A model generated the notes under the pieces. The model did not search any database. It saw only the letters and a program-made list of their open reading frames with translations, and was not told the DNA's origin. From NCBI GenBank assembly GCA_033964015.1, contig JAWWUD010000052.1:62001-126000 (forward strand): a DNA stretch of 64,000 nt, given 5' to 3'. Position numbers and translations under genes: made by a program. Below, piece after piece: positions 23,498 through 34,040 of the stretch; position 1 is the stretch's first letter, and every line of letters begins with the position of its first letter. Source of the DNA: Scolanthus callimorphus (Eukaryota; Cnidaria; Anthozoa; Actiniaria; Edwardsiidae).

Positions 23498-25249
23498 TCT
23501 TCTTTTGAACAACAGGAAAATTGATGCCCATAAAACTATGCTTTCCTTTTCTTTTTTCTGAATCAAATAATAATCTTCTTTAAGCTCTTCTCCTTCTATC
23601 TGACGATAAATTGAGTGAAAACCCTGAACGTACACAGTATATTTTAAAATACCCTGATATGGCTGGTCCGCCTCGATTAGTTAGTCTATTTGCGGATCAG
23701 CCACTCCTGTAAATGTGTTAAAGTCCAAATAAAAAAAAGTCTGAAGTCTGATGTACAATATAAGATCCTTTGTTGTTTAATATGCAGACCACTGGCCAGT
23801 TGTATCGATTTTATTCTCAAACAACCGTGAGATAGCCTCTTTTAAACTCTTTAGGGGGGCGCGCGAGTGTTTCTCAGGAGTCTTATCTTTATATTTTCCA
23901 GAAAACGTCAACCCATTTCAGATATTTGGTGTCGTTGATCGAGCTTCCTTCAAACATGATGATATAATACTTATCATGAAATGTAACTAAAAAGTTCCGC
24001 CAATCTGATTTGATAATATTTTTTGTTAAGGCATCGACATACAATACAACTTCCCATTTCTAAATCAGGAATGGATAGTTATTTTTTTTAGTATTGTAGC
24101 TGAGACATTACAATTTACGGTGTTCGTAGTTGTTACTATGGAGTTTGACAGAATCTTCCCTATTATGGAAGGACTGTCATTTCCTGTTTTTTTTTTCTTT
24201 TTCAAGAATGATGAAACTGATAAAAAATCATAAAAACGATAGCTATTGTTTCTATTTTCAGCTTAGCATTAAATGGGAGAGAAAAGCAGTCGGAATCCCC
24301 CTCAATATCAAAGGTTGTCCCTTTTCGAGAGACTGCTTTCGGACTGAGGACTTTTAGCATAGCACAGAAAAAAGAAAAACTCCTAGATTATAATATATTC
24401 CAAAGTTTAACTGTTATAATAAAATAGTCTATGTTTAGATTTTGGGAAATGTAACGGGACCTATGAAAATAATTATTTCGATCGCTTGCACAATATTTTC
24501 GGAGATCCGATAGAGATTGAAACAGTGAGCTATGAGCTCCTTCATTTTTGAACGCTATATCAAAATTTAGTCCAGGATGTGTTTTCTTGTTTATTCCAGA
24601 ACGCTTGTTTTGGGTTTTCTCTCTAAGGATAGCTTGTTTCGTACGATGTAACATCACATCCTCAACACGTTTTGTCTTGTGATAACAAGTATGAGACTCT
24701 GAAAGGTTTGTTCCATTATATTTCTGCAGACGTATTTCACCTTCAACTGAGCTCCGCAGCAGTCGGAAGCCAGCCTATCTTCTCTAACGTCATTTTTTCT
24801 GTCACAAACTAAATGTTTAACAAAAATATATTTTACAATAATATAATCCCTATGGTTGGAGCACGTTTATTATAACAGCTGATATTGTTTTGCCTGTGAA
24901 AAATAGTAACTTCGAACTCAAAGAAAAAAGTATATTTCCGCCGCTTTTTTCCCTATTCTGCTGTCACCATCCCTCCTCAGAGCAAGAAACCAATCATTCT
25001 AGTTTTGAAAATAATGCAATTGCCACAGACCGTCTCTGTGTTCTGGATCATATTAGCTCATGTCCCTTTCATTGAGAGATTTTATTTTGCGTCATAGTGA
25101 ACTGACTGAAAGGAGTTTGATTAAGTTTAGAGTGTCACGCTGGGTGGCGAATTTTCCTCGGATTATTGTGTACGTCTGGCGCCGTTCAATTTTAAAGAAC
25201 AACAGTGCTTTGGACTTAGCGTGTTCGTGACCTAAGAGCCTAGGAAACA

Positions 25250-25252
<3 letters not shown>
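23498..25252. other. Stretch with no assignable gene
   Basis: Frames of 61-89 codons (24130-24357, 24388-24657, 24890-25075) are unrecognised. No strong repeat seen. Confidence 0.35.

Positions 25253-25286
<34 letters not shown>
25253..25286. repeat. (AT)n microsatellite
   Basis: About 17 AT units directly abut the left end of the Penelope-like element at 25289. They may be its insertion target. Confidence 0.85.
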
Positions 25287-25288
<2 letters not shown>

Positions 25289-25339
25289 AAGAGGAGAATT
25301 GAAGAATGAGCCAAACCAGCAACTTCTAAAGTTCCATAA

Positions 25340-25395
25340 AAAATTTTTTTGAACGTTTTGGCCTTCGGCCTTCATCAGTAAAAATTAAAAACTAG
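25340..25395 (-). ncRNA. Hammerhead ribozyme core, left arm copy (mutated)
   Basis: On the minus strand CTGATGA is followed by the GGCC-GAA-GGCC stem II, then AAAAC instead of GAAAC. The conserved G12 of the catalytic core is therefore an A (plus-strand T at 25359). Since G12 takes part in catalysis, this copy is predicted inactive. Confidence 0.6.
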
Positions 25396-25755
25396 TGTCC
25401 ACACTGAATAACTAACGGAATTACAAGTAATAAATAGGGTTAAAAACAATAGGGTTAAAAATACAAAGCTGATTGTGTTAAAAATGTATTTAAGGAATCA
25501 TAGGAGATTTAAAAACCTTAACGCTATTCATTGCAAGCATTCTCTACTATGTAAACTTTATTCTATTTAATGACTTATATTCACAACGTTTGTTTAGACC
25601 GTGTGGCTGGAGACATCTAAGTTGTGAGGTCCAATAAGCTTCGCGATTCAAAAGTACTGTTTCTAAATTCTCACGGGCTCTAATTTGTTCTATTACTATG
25701 AAGTCGAAATCCTTAAGTGCGTGCGGCGAGCTATTAAAATGTTTTGAAAAATTCC

Positions 25756-27064
25756 GTCCACGGAATGTATCGTAGAAGCAGTACAAATCTGCTTAAAGTC
25801 TAATAATAGCACATTCGGGGGGGAGCACTTTGTTCAGTGTCATGGTACCGCTATGGGACCAAAAAACGCATGCAGCTACGCTGACCTGGCTATGGGCCAC
25901 ATAGATGAGCTCGCTATCCAGGGTCCTATAAAACCGAATTTATGGTGGAGGTACAGGGATGATGTAGTTGAAGTTTGGACACACGGGTTGGACAAACTTC
26001 ACGAGTTTACAGACTACATCAACTCCCTGTACCCCACCATTAAATTTGAGTTGGTATTTTCAGAAACAAAGCTCAACGTATTAGACCTAACTCTTAATCT
26101 AGTAGATGGCTTTATTTCTACGGATATTTATTCTAAGCCCACTGATAGCCATCTTTACTTACCATTCAATAGTTCACACCCTATACATTGTAAGCGCGCG
26201 GTGCCTTATGGGGTAGCTCTGAGGCTCAATAGGAACTGCTCCTCCCAGGAGCAACGGAATTTGCGCGCCCGTGAGTATCAGGCTTATCTAGAGCATCAGG
26301 GCTACCCCAAACCCCTTATTCAAGGCAAATTCAATAAAGCCTTCAGAAAAGAAAGGTCTGAATTACTCAGACCAACCCCTAGAGAAGCTAAGAAAATTAT
26401 ACCTCTCGTACTAGATTACAATCCTAGATTGCCAGATATCGCCAAAGTAATTAATAAGCACAGCCATCTCGTATATAATTCTCAGTTACTTCAGGCGGCT
26501 TTTCCGCCTAAGTCTCTCATGCCTTCTTTTAGAAGAACCAAAAATCTAAAAGAGCTCATAGCACCCTCTAAATTTCGGCCACGCCCAGACAACCAACAGG
26601 AGGGGGGGCGTTGTTCGCATTGTCACAAGAGGTGTGACCTATGCAATAATTTTCTTTTAGACACCGATAAATTTAGTAGTTTTGCAACGGGTCGCACTTA
26701 CCCTATTAAGGAGAACGTAAGCTGCAATTCAGCCAATGTTATATATTTAGTATCGTGCAATCTTTGTAGACTTCAATATATTGGATCTACTAAGAACGAA
26801 TTTAAAGTCCGCTTTCGTAACCATAAATCGCATATGCGCGCTAACAGAAAGACCTGCGAAGTTTCAAAACATTTTAATAGCTCGCCGCACGCACTTAAGG
26901 ATTTCGACTTCATAGTAATAGAACAAATTAGAACCCGTGAGAATTTAGAACCAGTACTTTTGAATCGCGAAGCTTATTGGACCTCACAACTTAGATGTCT
27001 CCAGCCACACGGTCTAAACAAACGTTGTGAATATAAGTCATTAAATAGAATAAAGTTTACATAG
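25756..27064 (+). pseudogene. Penelope-like polyprotein fragment: reverse transcriptase plus GIY-YIG endonuclease
   Basis: The open frame runs from about 25756. The ATG at 25853 is internal, because the frame upstream still reads reverse-transcriptase residues including a GTAMGP block. With the ATG as residue 1 there are 403 residues. The palm motif YRDD is at 34-37, followed by the thumb. A Cys cluster (C254, C257, C261, C264) lies in the linker. The GIY-YIG nuclease is at about 295-380, with VIYLV, QYIGST, R320/R322 and the catalytic-type Glu in NREAYW (E373). The fingers and the first palm motif are missing at the 5' side, where the inverted arm joins. There are no internal stops. In the intact family this protein copies the element RNA and nicks the target DNA. 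Confidence 0.88.
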
Positions 27065-27215
27065 TAGAGAATGCTTGCAATGAATAGCGTTAAGGTTTTA
27101 AATCTCCTATGATTCCTTAAATACATTTTTAACACAATCAGCTTTGTATTTTTAACCCTATTGTTTTTAACCCTATTTATTACTTGTAATTCCGTTAGTT
27201 ATTCAGTTTGGACAC

Positions 27216-27275
27216 TAGTTTTTAATTTTTACTGATGAAGGCCGAAGGCCGAAACGTTTAAATAAAATTTTTATG
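27216..27275 (+). ncRNA. Hammerhead ribozyme core, right arm copy
   Basis: CTGATGA (27232-27238), an A, stem II GGCC-GAA-GGCC (27240-27250) and GAAA (27251-27254) form an intact hammerhead catalytic core. The following ACGT is palindromic and could form the very short stem III seen in dimer-acting retroelement ribozymes. The U/A-rich flanks can pair as an imperfect stem I. The stem I and cleavage-site assignment is inference; the core is read directly. Confidence 0.65.
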
Positions 27276-27321
27276 GAACTTTAGAAGTTGCTGGTTTGGC
27301 TCATTCTTCAATTCTCCTCTT

Positions 27322-27714
27322 CATTATCAAGCCGACCAACTGTGAATCCTTTTGCGGATCCTTCTACTGGTAGGGATTGTTCTGGCTCCACAATTCACCA
27401 TATTCTACAGTATATATATATATCTATATAGATATTGTATATAGATTGCTTACCACTGTATGCATTGCTACGCGGCCTCAAAATTAAATGTTGCGATGGG
27501 CGATTTTTATCCGTCAATCAAACCAACGCTGGATTCGGCTACTTCAGTTGGTCGACATTGATTGCCAAATCAACTAAAATGGTTTTTAAGATATCCTTTG
27601 GCTTCCTTGCTTCGAATGTTTGCGTAAATTCGCCAATTGCAAACAGTGAATTTTGAGGTCGCGTAGCAAAGCATACGGTGGTAATATGAGATAATATATC
27701 TCATATATAGAGGA
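27322..27714. other. Unassigned, with AT-rich palindrome
   Basis: A TATATATATATCTATATAGATA palindromic tract lies near 27413-27434. The 73-codon plus-strand frame is unrecognised. Confidence 0.3.
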
Positions 27715-28035
27715 TTACACGGTGGCGCGAAGATATGAGTTTTATTTTCGAGTGGCAAGAACAATATTTTACGAATGAGCGCAGCGAATGAGTAAAATAT
27801 TGTTTTTGACACGAGAAAATAAAACTCATATCTTCGCGCCACCGTGTAATTTTTTTATTATTATATAGACAAACCAGAAAAAAATATTCCAAATTGATTT
27901 CCAAGAATTTTTGTTCTGACCAATATCCTCACTAGTGAGGAAATGGAAAATATGTCACTGAAGACCCGGATGTAGCTTCGTATGATATCTACGAGTGGTG
28001 TATTTCCCAGTAAAACACTCGTGTCTATATAATAA
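27715..28035 (-). mobile_element. Foldback MITE family F copy 1
   Basis: 27715-27749 (TTACACGGTGGCGCGAAGAT...) is an essentially perfect inverse of 27815-27849, with a GAATGAGCGCAGCGAATGAG loop region. The rest, ending GTCTATATAAT, matches the opposite-strand copy at 35344-35634, including CCTCACTAGTGAGG. Confidence 0.75.
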
Positions 28036-28128
28036 ACGATAATATATAAGCAGCTTTAATTTTTTACAAACAAATCTTTTAGAGTGAAACAAATGAAACA
28101 TATTGAGGTACGTTTCGGAATATGAAGG

Positions 28129-28430
28129 TTGTATCGATTCAACCAGTTCAAACACCTACAGGCTGCACTGAATTCGAGGCCCGTAACTCAGGAAAAAGCA
28201 ACAATTAATATCGCAAAGTTTATGGAGTACTTTGAGCACCCACAACTTAATCCACAACTTGATGGCATACTGTATACTGTACAGACAAAAGAAAACAATA
28301 ATGGAATATGTTGAGACAAGCTTACCAACCATTCAATAACCTTTATAACAGATTGTCGTCGGCTTGGCCTGAAGACTCTTGCCTGGACCTTGCCTATGAC
28401 GGAAATCTCGAATACCTCATCCAATAAAGG
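28129..28430 (+). other. Exon-like stretch, unrecognised
   Basis: A pyrimidine-poor acceptor CACCTACAG at 28164 precedes a frame reading about 48 codons to a stop at 28314. CCAATAAAGG, a poly(A)-type signal, lies at 28422. The composition looks protein-like, but I cannot name a family. It could be a terminal exon or chance. Confidence 0.2.
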
Positions 28431-29355
28431 TGTATGGTACTTGTGTTGGTGGTGGTTAAACTACCAAACATAAGTCAGGTCATTGTGTTGGTTGTAAGTA
28501 AAATACGTTACATTAGTATGACTTTGTGTTGATGGATAGTAAAATACCAAACATAAATATGGTCATTGTAATGGTGGTTTAATACAATACCAAATACAAG
28601 TATGCTCATTGTATTGGTGGTTGGCAAAATACGAAACATAAGTATGGTCATTGTGTAAGTGGTTTGTAAAATACCAAACATAAGTATGGTCATTGTGTAA
28701 GTGGTTTGTAAAATACCAGACATAAGTATGGTCATTGTGTAAGTGGTTTGTAAAATACCAGACATAAGTATGGTCATTATGTTGGTGGTTAGTAAAATAG
28801 CAAGAATACGTGTTGGGAAAATACCAAATACAAGTATGCTTATTGTCTTGGTGGTTGGTAAAATACAAGGCATAAGTATGGCCAATTGTGTTAGTGGTGG
28901 TAAAATACCAAACATTAGTATGGTCATTGTGTTGATTGTTAGTAAACTACCAAACGTAAGTGTAGTTATTGTAATGGTGGTTATACTAAAATACAAAATA
29001 CAAGTATGCTCATTGTATTGGTGGTTTGTAAAATACTAAACATAAGTATGGTCATTGTGTTAGTGGTTTGTAAAATACCAGACATAAGTATGGTCATTAT
29101 GTTGGTGGTTAGTAAAATAGCAAGCATACGTGTTGGCAAAATACCAAATACAAGTATGCTTATTGTCTTGGTGGTTGGTAAAATACAAGGCATAAGTATG
29201 GCCAATTGTGTTAGTGGTGGTAAAATACCAAACATAAGCATGTTTATTGTGTTGATTGTTAGTAAAATACCAAACATAAGTATGGTCATTGTAATGGTGG
29301 TTAGTAAAATACCAAACATAAGTATGGTCATTGTATTGGTGGTTGGTAAAATACC
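28430..29355. repeat. 42-bp minisatellite with higher-order duplication
   Basis: Units of about 42 bp, of the form GTAAAATACCAAACATAAG followed by TATGGTCATTGTGT-GGTGGTT, fill this interval, about 21 copies with shortened variants. A block of several units is repeated with an offset of exactly 320 bp (for example 28751-28916 and 29071-29235), including the same aberrant short units. Because 42 is divisible by 3, frames of 98-162 codons run through on both strands; they are not genes. Confidence 0.9.
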
Positions 29356-29893
29356 TTCCCTGCTAGCAGAGGCCACTTCTTGAAGTGGCCTCTGCACACA
29401 AATGTCACAACCTCGTCCAGGAACGTGGACGTACTTGACTCGTTTGGCTGGTTATACAATAATGGCGTCAGTGTTTTTGCTTCGTAAACAGCGCTCGCTT
29501 TCACGAGTGATTTCTTGTTCAATGACCAACTCACAACATTTTGCTCAAATTTCTATAGAAAATAAAACGATCTCCAGCGAATTCTCAAAGGCAAACTTTA
29601 GAATGAGTATCAGAGTTGCATGTAAGAGCCTTTAAATTGAGTAAACGAGCCATTAAAGGCCACAAAAAGTGATTTTGTGTAAGTTGTACAGCAGATAAAT
29701 TGCCTATTTTCTTGCTCGCGCACAAACTTGATCGACCAGTTTCTCCAAGCACACGCCATTTTCTCACACATGCGCGACAGAGAAATGACATTTGTGTGCA
29801 GAGGCTACTTTTGCGTAGTTGAAAAACACAAGAAAACATTTAAAGTAAAAAAAAAGTGCAGGGAGATAAAAAGTAGCCTCTGCTCGCAGGGTA
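29356..29893. mobile_element. 538-bp MITE inserted in the minisatellite
   Basis: The ends TTCCCTGCTAGCAGAGGC and GCCTCTGCTCGCAGGGTA are inverted copies. Inner words GCCTCTGCACACAAATGTCA / TGACATTTGTGTGCAGAGGC form a second inverted pair. TAAAATACC flanks both sides (29347-29355, 29894-29902), as a 9-bp target duplication would, although the same word also occurs in every array unit. The interior does not code. Confidence 0.75.
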
Positions 29894-29965
29894 TAAAATA
29901 CCAAACATAAGTATAGTCATTGTGTTTATTGCTGGTAAAATACAAAACATAAGTATAGCTTAACA
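29894..29965. repeat. Continuation of the 42-bp minisatellite
   Basis: One to two further units (ATACCAAACATAAGTATAG, GTCATTGTGTTTATTG) resume directly after the inserted element. This proves that the insertion split a pre-existing array. Confidence 0.85.
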
Positions 29966-30353
29966 TAAACGTTTTACTTTTAATGTCTACTTTATTCGTT
30001 TTCTTTTTTAAACAATCAGGGTCATGAACGTCGTATAGTGTATATATTAAACTTTGAGATCGTCTCCAAACTTATTTTTTGCCTCCCTGTAATAGGATGT
30101 AAAATTATATATCCTTGCCAAAAAAGGCGTTCCTATTTCCAGCGCTGCATCTCCTTGATCCTGTGCTTGTCTTACATCGTACATTTCCAGTTGTTCACTG
30201 TGTTATGTAATTTTTTTTTCTCATATTATAATTATTGTCTATGTAGTGTCCTTCCCGCCACGACTAGCTTGCTATCTGTGGGTTAGGGCTTCTTATGTAA
30301 ATTTTCTTTACTTTCTAAATATATTTTCCTTGCATAACGTGCAGTCACATTCC

Positions 30354-30461
30354 TCAGTCACAGGTGTGATTGGACTTGAAGCCACATTTCACTTGACTTT
30401 GAAATGCCACCGCTGCTGATATCATCAAACCGAATAACAAACGTCGTCTTAGCCACTCCAT
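30354..30461 (-). CDS. Possible small secreted peptide, 35 residues
   Basis: The minus-strand frame begins MEWLRRR, continues with a hydrophobic stretch ending SAAVA (a plausible signal peptide), and finishes with a 16-residue tail holding two cysteines (KCGFKSNHTC) and a stop. An acceptor-like CTTTCTTCACAG lies 14 nt before the ATG, the same layout as the RWamide exons. There is no KR site or amidation glycine. No family is recognised and it could be chance. Confidence 0.2.
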   Translation of the reverse strand: MEWLRRRLLFGLMISAAVAFQSQVKCGFKSNHTCD

Positions 30462-30953
30462 GTCATTATTTTCATCTGTGAAGAAAGTATAGAGAGTCGG
30501 AGACGGAATCATAACATAATTATACGATTTACCAAGTTGATTGTGAAACTTCACAACTTGAAAATACCCCGGGAGGGGTTGGAGTCCTCAATGTTTGTAT
30601 GGTTTTATTCAGGATTGAGAATGATACATGAAGCACTATTAATAAAACTAAAATGATAACTAAAAATAAAACTACTGACAATAATCTGAAAAAGTGAAAA
30701 ATATATAACCCAGCGAGTAAGAAAATTCCAAGCATCTGTTCCAAAATTAGAACAGATTCTCCGGCATGCCTTAATTTTTTTCCTGGCAATGGTGAGATAA
30801 AAATGCGTCTCGGCAAGAGGGTTTCTTTTCTGCAAGTCAGCAGGGAAAGGGGGCGAGGAACAGATCTTAGGAACAAGTTCGTTGTGTGCTGGCTACAAAA
30901 CTGTGATTGTATTGGGTCATTTTCTTATATGTTGTTTGTTTCCCCTATTGCAG

Positions 30954-31003
30954 TAAATCATTTGCATGAATATGGAGCAAGTGGAAACGAGATCACAAAT
31001 CTG
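30954..31003 (+). other. Candidate 50-nt internal exon
   Basis: It is bounded by a strong acceptor (TTTGTTTCCCCTATTGCAG) and a good donor (CTG|GTAAGA). One phase is open and reads NHLHEYGASGNEITNL. The protein family is unknown and the neighbouring exons were not found. Confidence 0.3.
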
Positions 31004-31249
31004 GTAAGACAGTTATACATTTTATTACGCTTTATTTACACTACTGATTGCAGTACGCTATTTTTAACAGCTTCTCAGATGAAGCATATTGCCTTGATGC
31101 GCAAGATACATCGCGCACGTTTGCCATATGCATGCAAGTTTTACACTAGTGTATTGAGTGGAGACGGTTTAAACGCGTATTTTTATGTGTCTGAAACAAT
31201 GACAAGACGGGATCGTACGCCTCGTTCGCGTGTTGTTTAGGACGGTATG

Positions 31250-33805
31250 AAAGCTCTCCATGGGAAGTAATGGGACGAGATACCTCCGTCGAGGTTTGGT
31301 TTGCTCATTCGTTCTTGTAACTTGCATTTTTATTTATCACGGTTAAAACATCAAGACTTATAAAATATGTAGCTATCTATCTTATTTACGTACGTTCTGC
31401 CTCGGTCTCCGCTTCTATCTATTGAATTTTCACTGGAATGTAAGAGACGTGGGCGGTGATTCAGAAAGAGACGTAAGGGCTGGTTCACACGAATAGCAGC
31501 GATGCAGGCGCAAGCGCAAGCCTAAAATCTACATTAATTAGGTTGCTTGCGCATGCGTTACTTAATAAGCACTAGACACAAGCACAAGGGAACACCTCAA
31601 GGGAGAGGTTTGAACAGAGGTTTGAACAATACTAAGCATGCATATTGGTAACAAGGATCATTATAAAATAATTAAGATCGTACGCGCCCTCTAATTGGCT
31701 GAGAACTGTGTTACAAATCTCTATGAAGGTCATAGAAACTATGCATGTCTCCGTCATGTTATAAATAGTGGCGAAAATGGGCGAAAAATGACAAAAAAGC
31801 ATGCAAAACATAATTATGTTTTCATGGAGGAGCTTATAAATTGGTGGGAAAGGGCGACGTCGAAATAATTTAATATAGGATTGAAAAATGTCTTGAAATG
31901 CATTTCACAATGCACATCGAGCTCTCATATAGAGCTAAGGCTTGTGAGATAACACAGTTTAGGATTTTTTACCTGAGCTCGGCTGCTGGGCAAAAGCAAT
32001 GTCTTTCAGTTTTGAAGCAGTTCTCGTTTTAGTAAAAGTTTTAATCTCAACTCAGAATCCCCAGGTAATGTTTCACAAGTCCAGAAGATGCAAATCGATA
32101 GTTTCGTTTCCTTCATTGCCATAAATAAAGCTTTCAAATTCACTCATCGCTTCCATTCCAGCTCGCCAGCGTGCTCTTCCATTTCTGCCACATGACCTTG
32201 CTGGGGAGACAGTTTCCGCCTTCCGTTCACGATGAAACTCGATCAATACAGGCATGTAAAGAAGCAGCTACTGCAGTAAAGTCTTTTGTTCAGTTTTCGT
32301 CATAAATATTTTGTATTTGAATGGAAAATAGCCATTTTATTTAAGCCATGGATGCCATTTTGAAGCCAACTTCGCTTGCCGCCATTACAGAAACTTGCAG
32401 TTTGATCAGAGATGATTGGTTGATGCCGCCTGCTCGTCGGTATGGAGAATCCAAGATTTCATCGGCTTCAAAAACTTCATATTGTACATTTAATCATGTC
32501 TTCGCGAATTGAATATAAGAAGAACATTATTTTATAAAAGAATTAAAAACATTTTTTCTGTGCCTTCATAAAGGCACAGAAAAAAAAATGTTTTATTTCT
32601 TAAGGGAAACACATGATTATAGAACATGGGAAATTCTAAGGTTCACACGTTTGGTTTTTTTAATATATATTTTTGTCGGGCGGTTTTGTACATTTTAAAT
32701 TCAACAAAACTGTGCACGGAATATACAGTACTTGGTTCTGACAAATAATAGGATCGACGTCTGTAATGACACTATCTCCTTGCAACCTCCTTTTCTTTTA
32801 ACGAGATGCAGCTCTTCAAATAAGAGGCAACCCCCTCCCCAAATTTCTAGAGCTCAATCTTCACATCCTCTTATACTAGCTTAAATGTCTGTGATAGCGC
32901 GATATCTCTCTCCCACGAAGGCTAAACATGAATACAAATAATCAATGATACATAAGCTTTTTCCGACAAATAATGCTAACACTGTTCCTGACCAGTAAGA
33001 ATGCAGCACAATTCAGAAGCCAAACTAATCAAGCTATGATGTATTCTGTTTGGCTGGCTTGACAGCGGTCCATGCCCTCGAATCCTAGACCAATTAGAGA
33101 CCAATAAGTCCCTAATTTTCTGTGACAATCATATTAAAACAGCTGTAATTACAACATGCGGCTTTCTATCGGAGAACTCCAAAATCATATTAGGATATCC
33201 TTGACAAAAGCATAATATTATGAACAAATTATCTAGACATAGGCCCAAGACGCCGCACTAAGGCAAAAAACGAGAGCGAGCACGAATATAGCATCGGTTG
33301 CGTTATAATATTAGAGACCTTACGCAGCGACGACGCTCTGGACTTCTATCTACTCGTTTGTTCATATTTCTCGATATGCGACAACAGTTTGGAATTCACC
33401 GTTGCATGTCAACTTTGACAGCAAATTGACATCCAACTGCAGGCATGTCAAACACAATTTTGTCAAACTCGCGTTCAAGTCAGAACTTAAAACAAAGTTC
33501 TCGGGGTCAGAGATTTTTTCTCTTTCTCCGCTTACTAGGGCTTACTAGGGCTAACGCTCATAAGCACACACACGCCTAAATCGAGGAATGCTCACTGGCA
33601 CTTATATTTTTTTTCTAAACAAGCGCTCACCTGTGCAGCCCTTGAGACTACATAATCATTTGAATTCATTGGAATTCAATGGAAATTGAATTGAATTGAA
33701 TTTTGTGAGCAAACAGTACACACAGTCGACTCCCGTTATCTAGGACACCCTCTAGGGGCTGTTTAGTGCCTGTCAAGTGAGATTCAGTCAGTCATTTCTA
33801 TACCG
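31250..33805. other. Mostly unassigned stretch with several small frames
   Basis: ATG frames at 31999-32124 (plus, signal-like start MSFSFEAVLVLV), 32348-32512 (plus, 54 codons with a good Kozak GCCATGG) and 32073-32255 (minus) are open, but none matches a known family and they overlap or abut each other. 33661-33703 is rich in GAATT repeats. Confidence 0.2.
32546..32594. repeat. Perfect-stem hairpin
   Basis: AAAACATTTTTTCTGTGCCTT, loop CATA, then AAGGCACAG-A(n)-TGTTTT. The 21-bp stem is nearly perfect, with extra A on one side. It is probably a collapsed foldback element; a small-RNA precursor is possible but unsupported. Confidence 0.6.
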
Positions 33806-34040
33806 CTGGGAGACCATTCTCGTACCCAGAGCTCCCCGGCTCGTCTGCTCGCAGGGGAGGCTCTGGGACATTTATTTGAGCGCCGTCCTGATTGGCTGAT
33901 TTTGAGCGTTGGAGCATGCGCTGAAAGGTATTTCTCTCAGCGGCTCTGTATCAAATCTCGCGCATGCGTCAGTGGCTGTCACCAGAGCCACCCCCGAGGT
34001 AACGAGCCGGGGAGCACTGGGTTCAAGAATGCTGGGAGAC
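33806..34040. mobile_element. MITE family D copy 1 with 9-bp target duplication
   Basis: The element (33815-34031) has inverted ends CATTCTCGTACCCAGAGC and GCACTGGGTTCAAGAATG. It is flanked by the 9-bp direct repeat CTGGGAGAC (33806-33814 and 34032-34040). The interior includes a GCATGCGCTGAAAGG word and its partner GCGCATGCGTC. Two other copies show the same duplication length, as expected of Mutator-like elements. Confidence 0.85.

Larger units (their letters stand above)
25289..27321 (+). mobile_element. Penelope-like retroelement with inverted terminal copies
   Basis: The unit runs from 25289 to 27321. Its first 461 bp (25289-25749) are an inverted copy of its last about 460 bp, including the C-terminal 60-odd codons of the ORF. 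The arms meet the ORF at about 25750, where similarity stops abruptly. Partial inverted or tandem copies that create pseudo-LTRs are typical of Penelope-like elements. Each arm carries a hammerhead-ribozyme core, also known from this class. The reverse transcriptase is 5'-truncated, so the copy cannot be autonomous. It sits against an (AT)n tract. Confidence 0.9.

Noticed and set aside
28508..29397. Frames of 98-162 codons on both strands
   Set aside because: They arise because the 42-bp minisatellite unit is divisible by three; the proteins are simple repeats on both strands.
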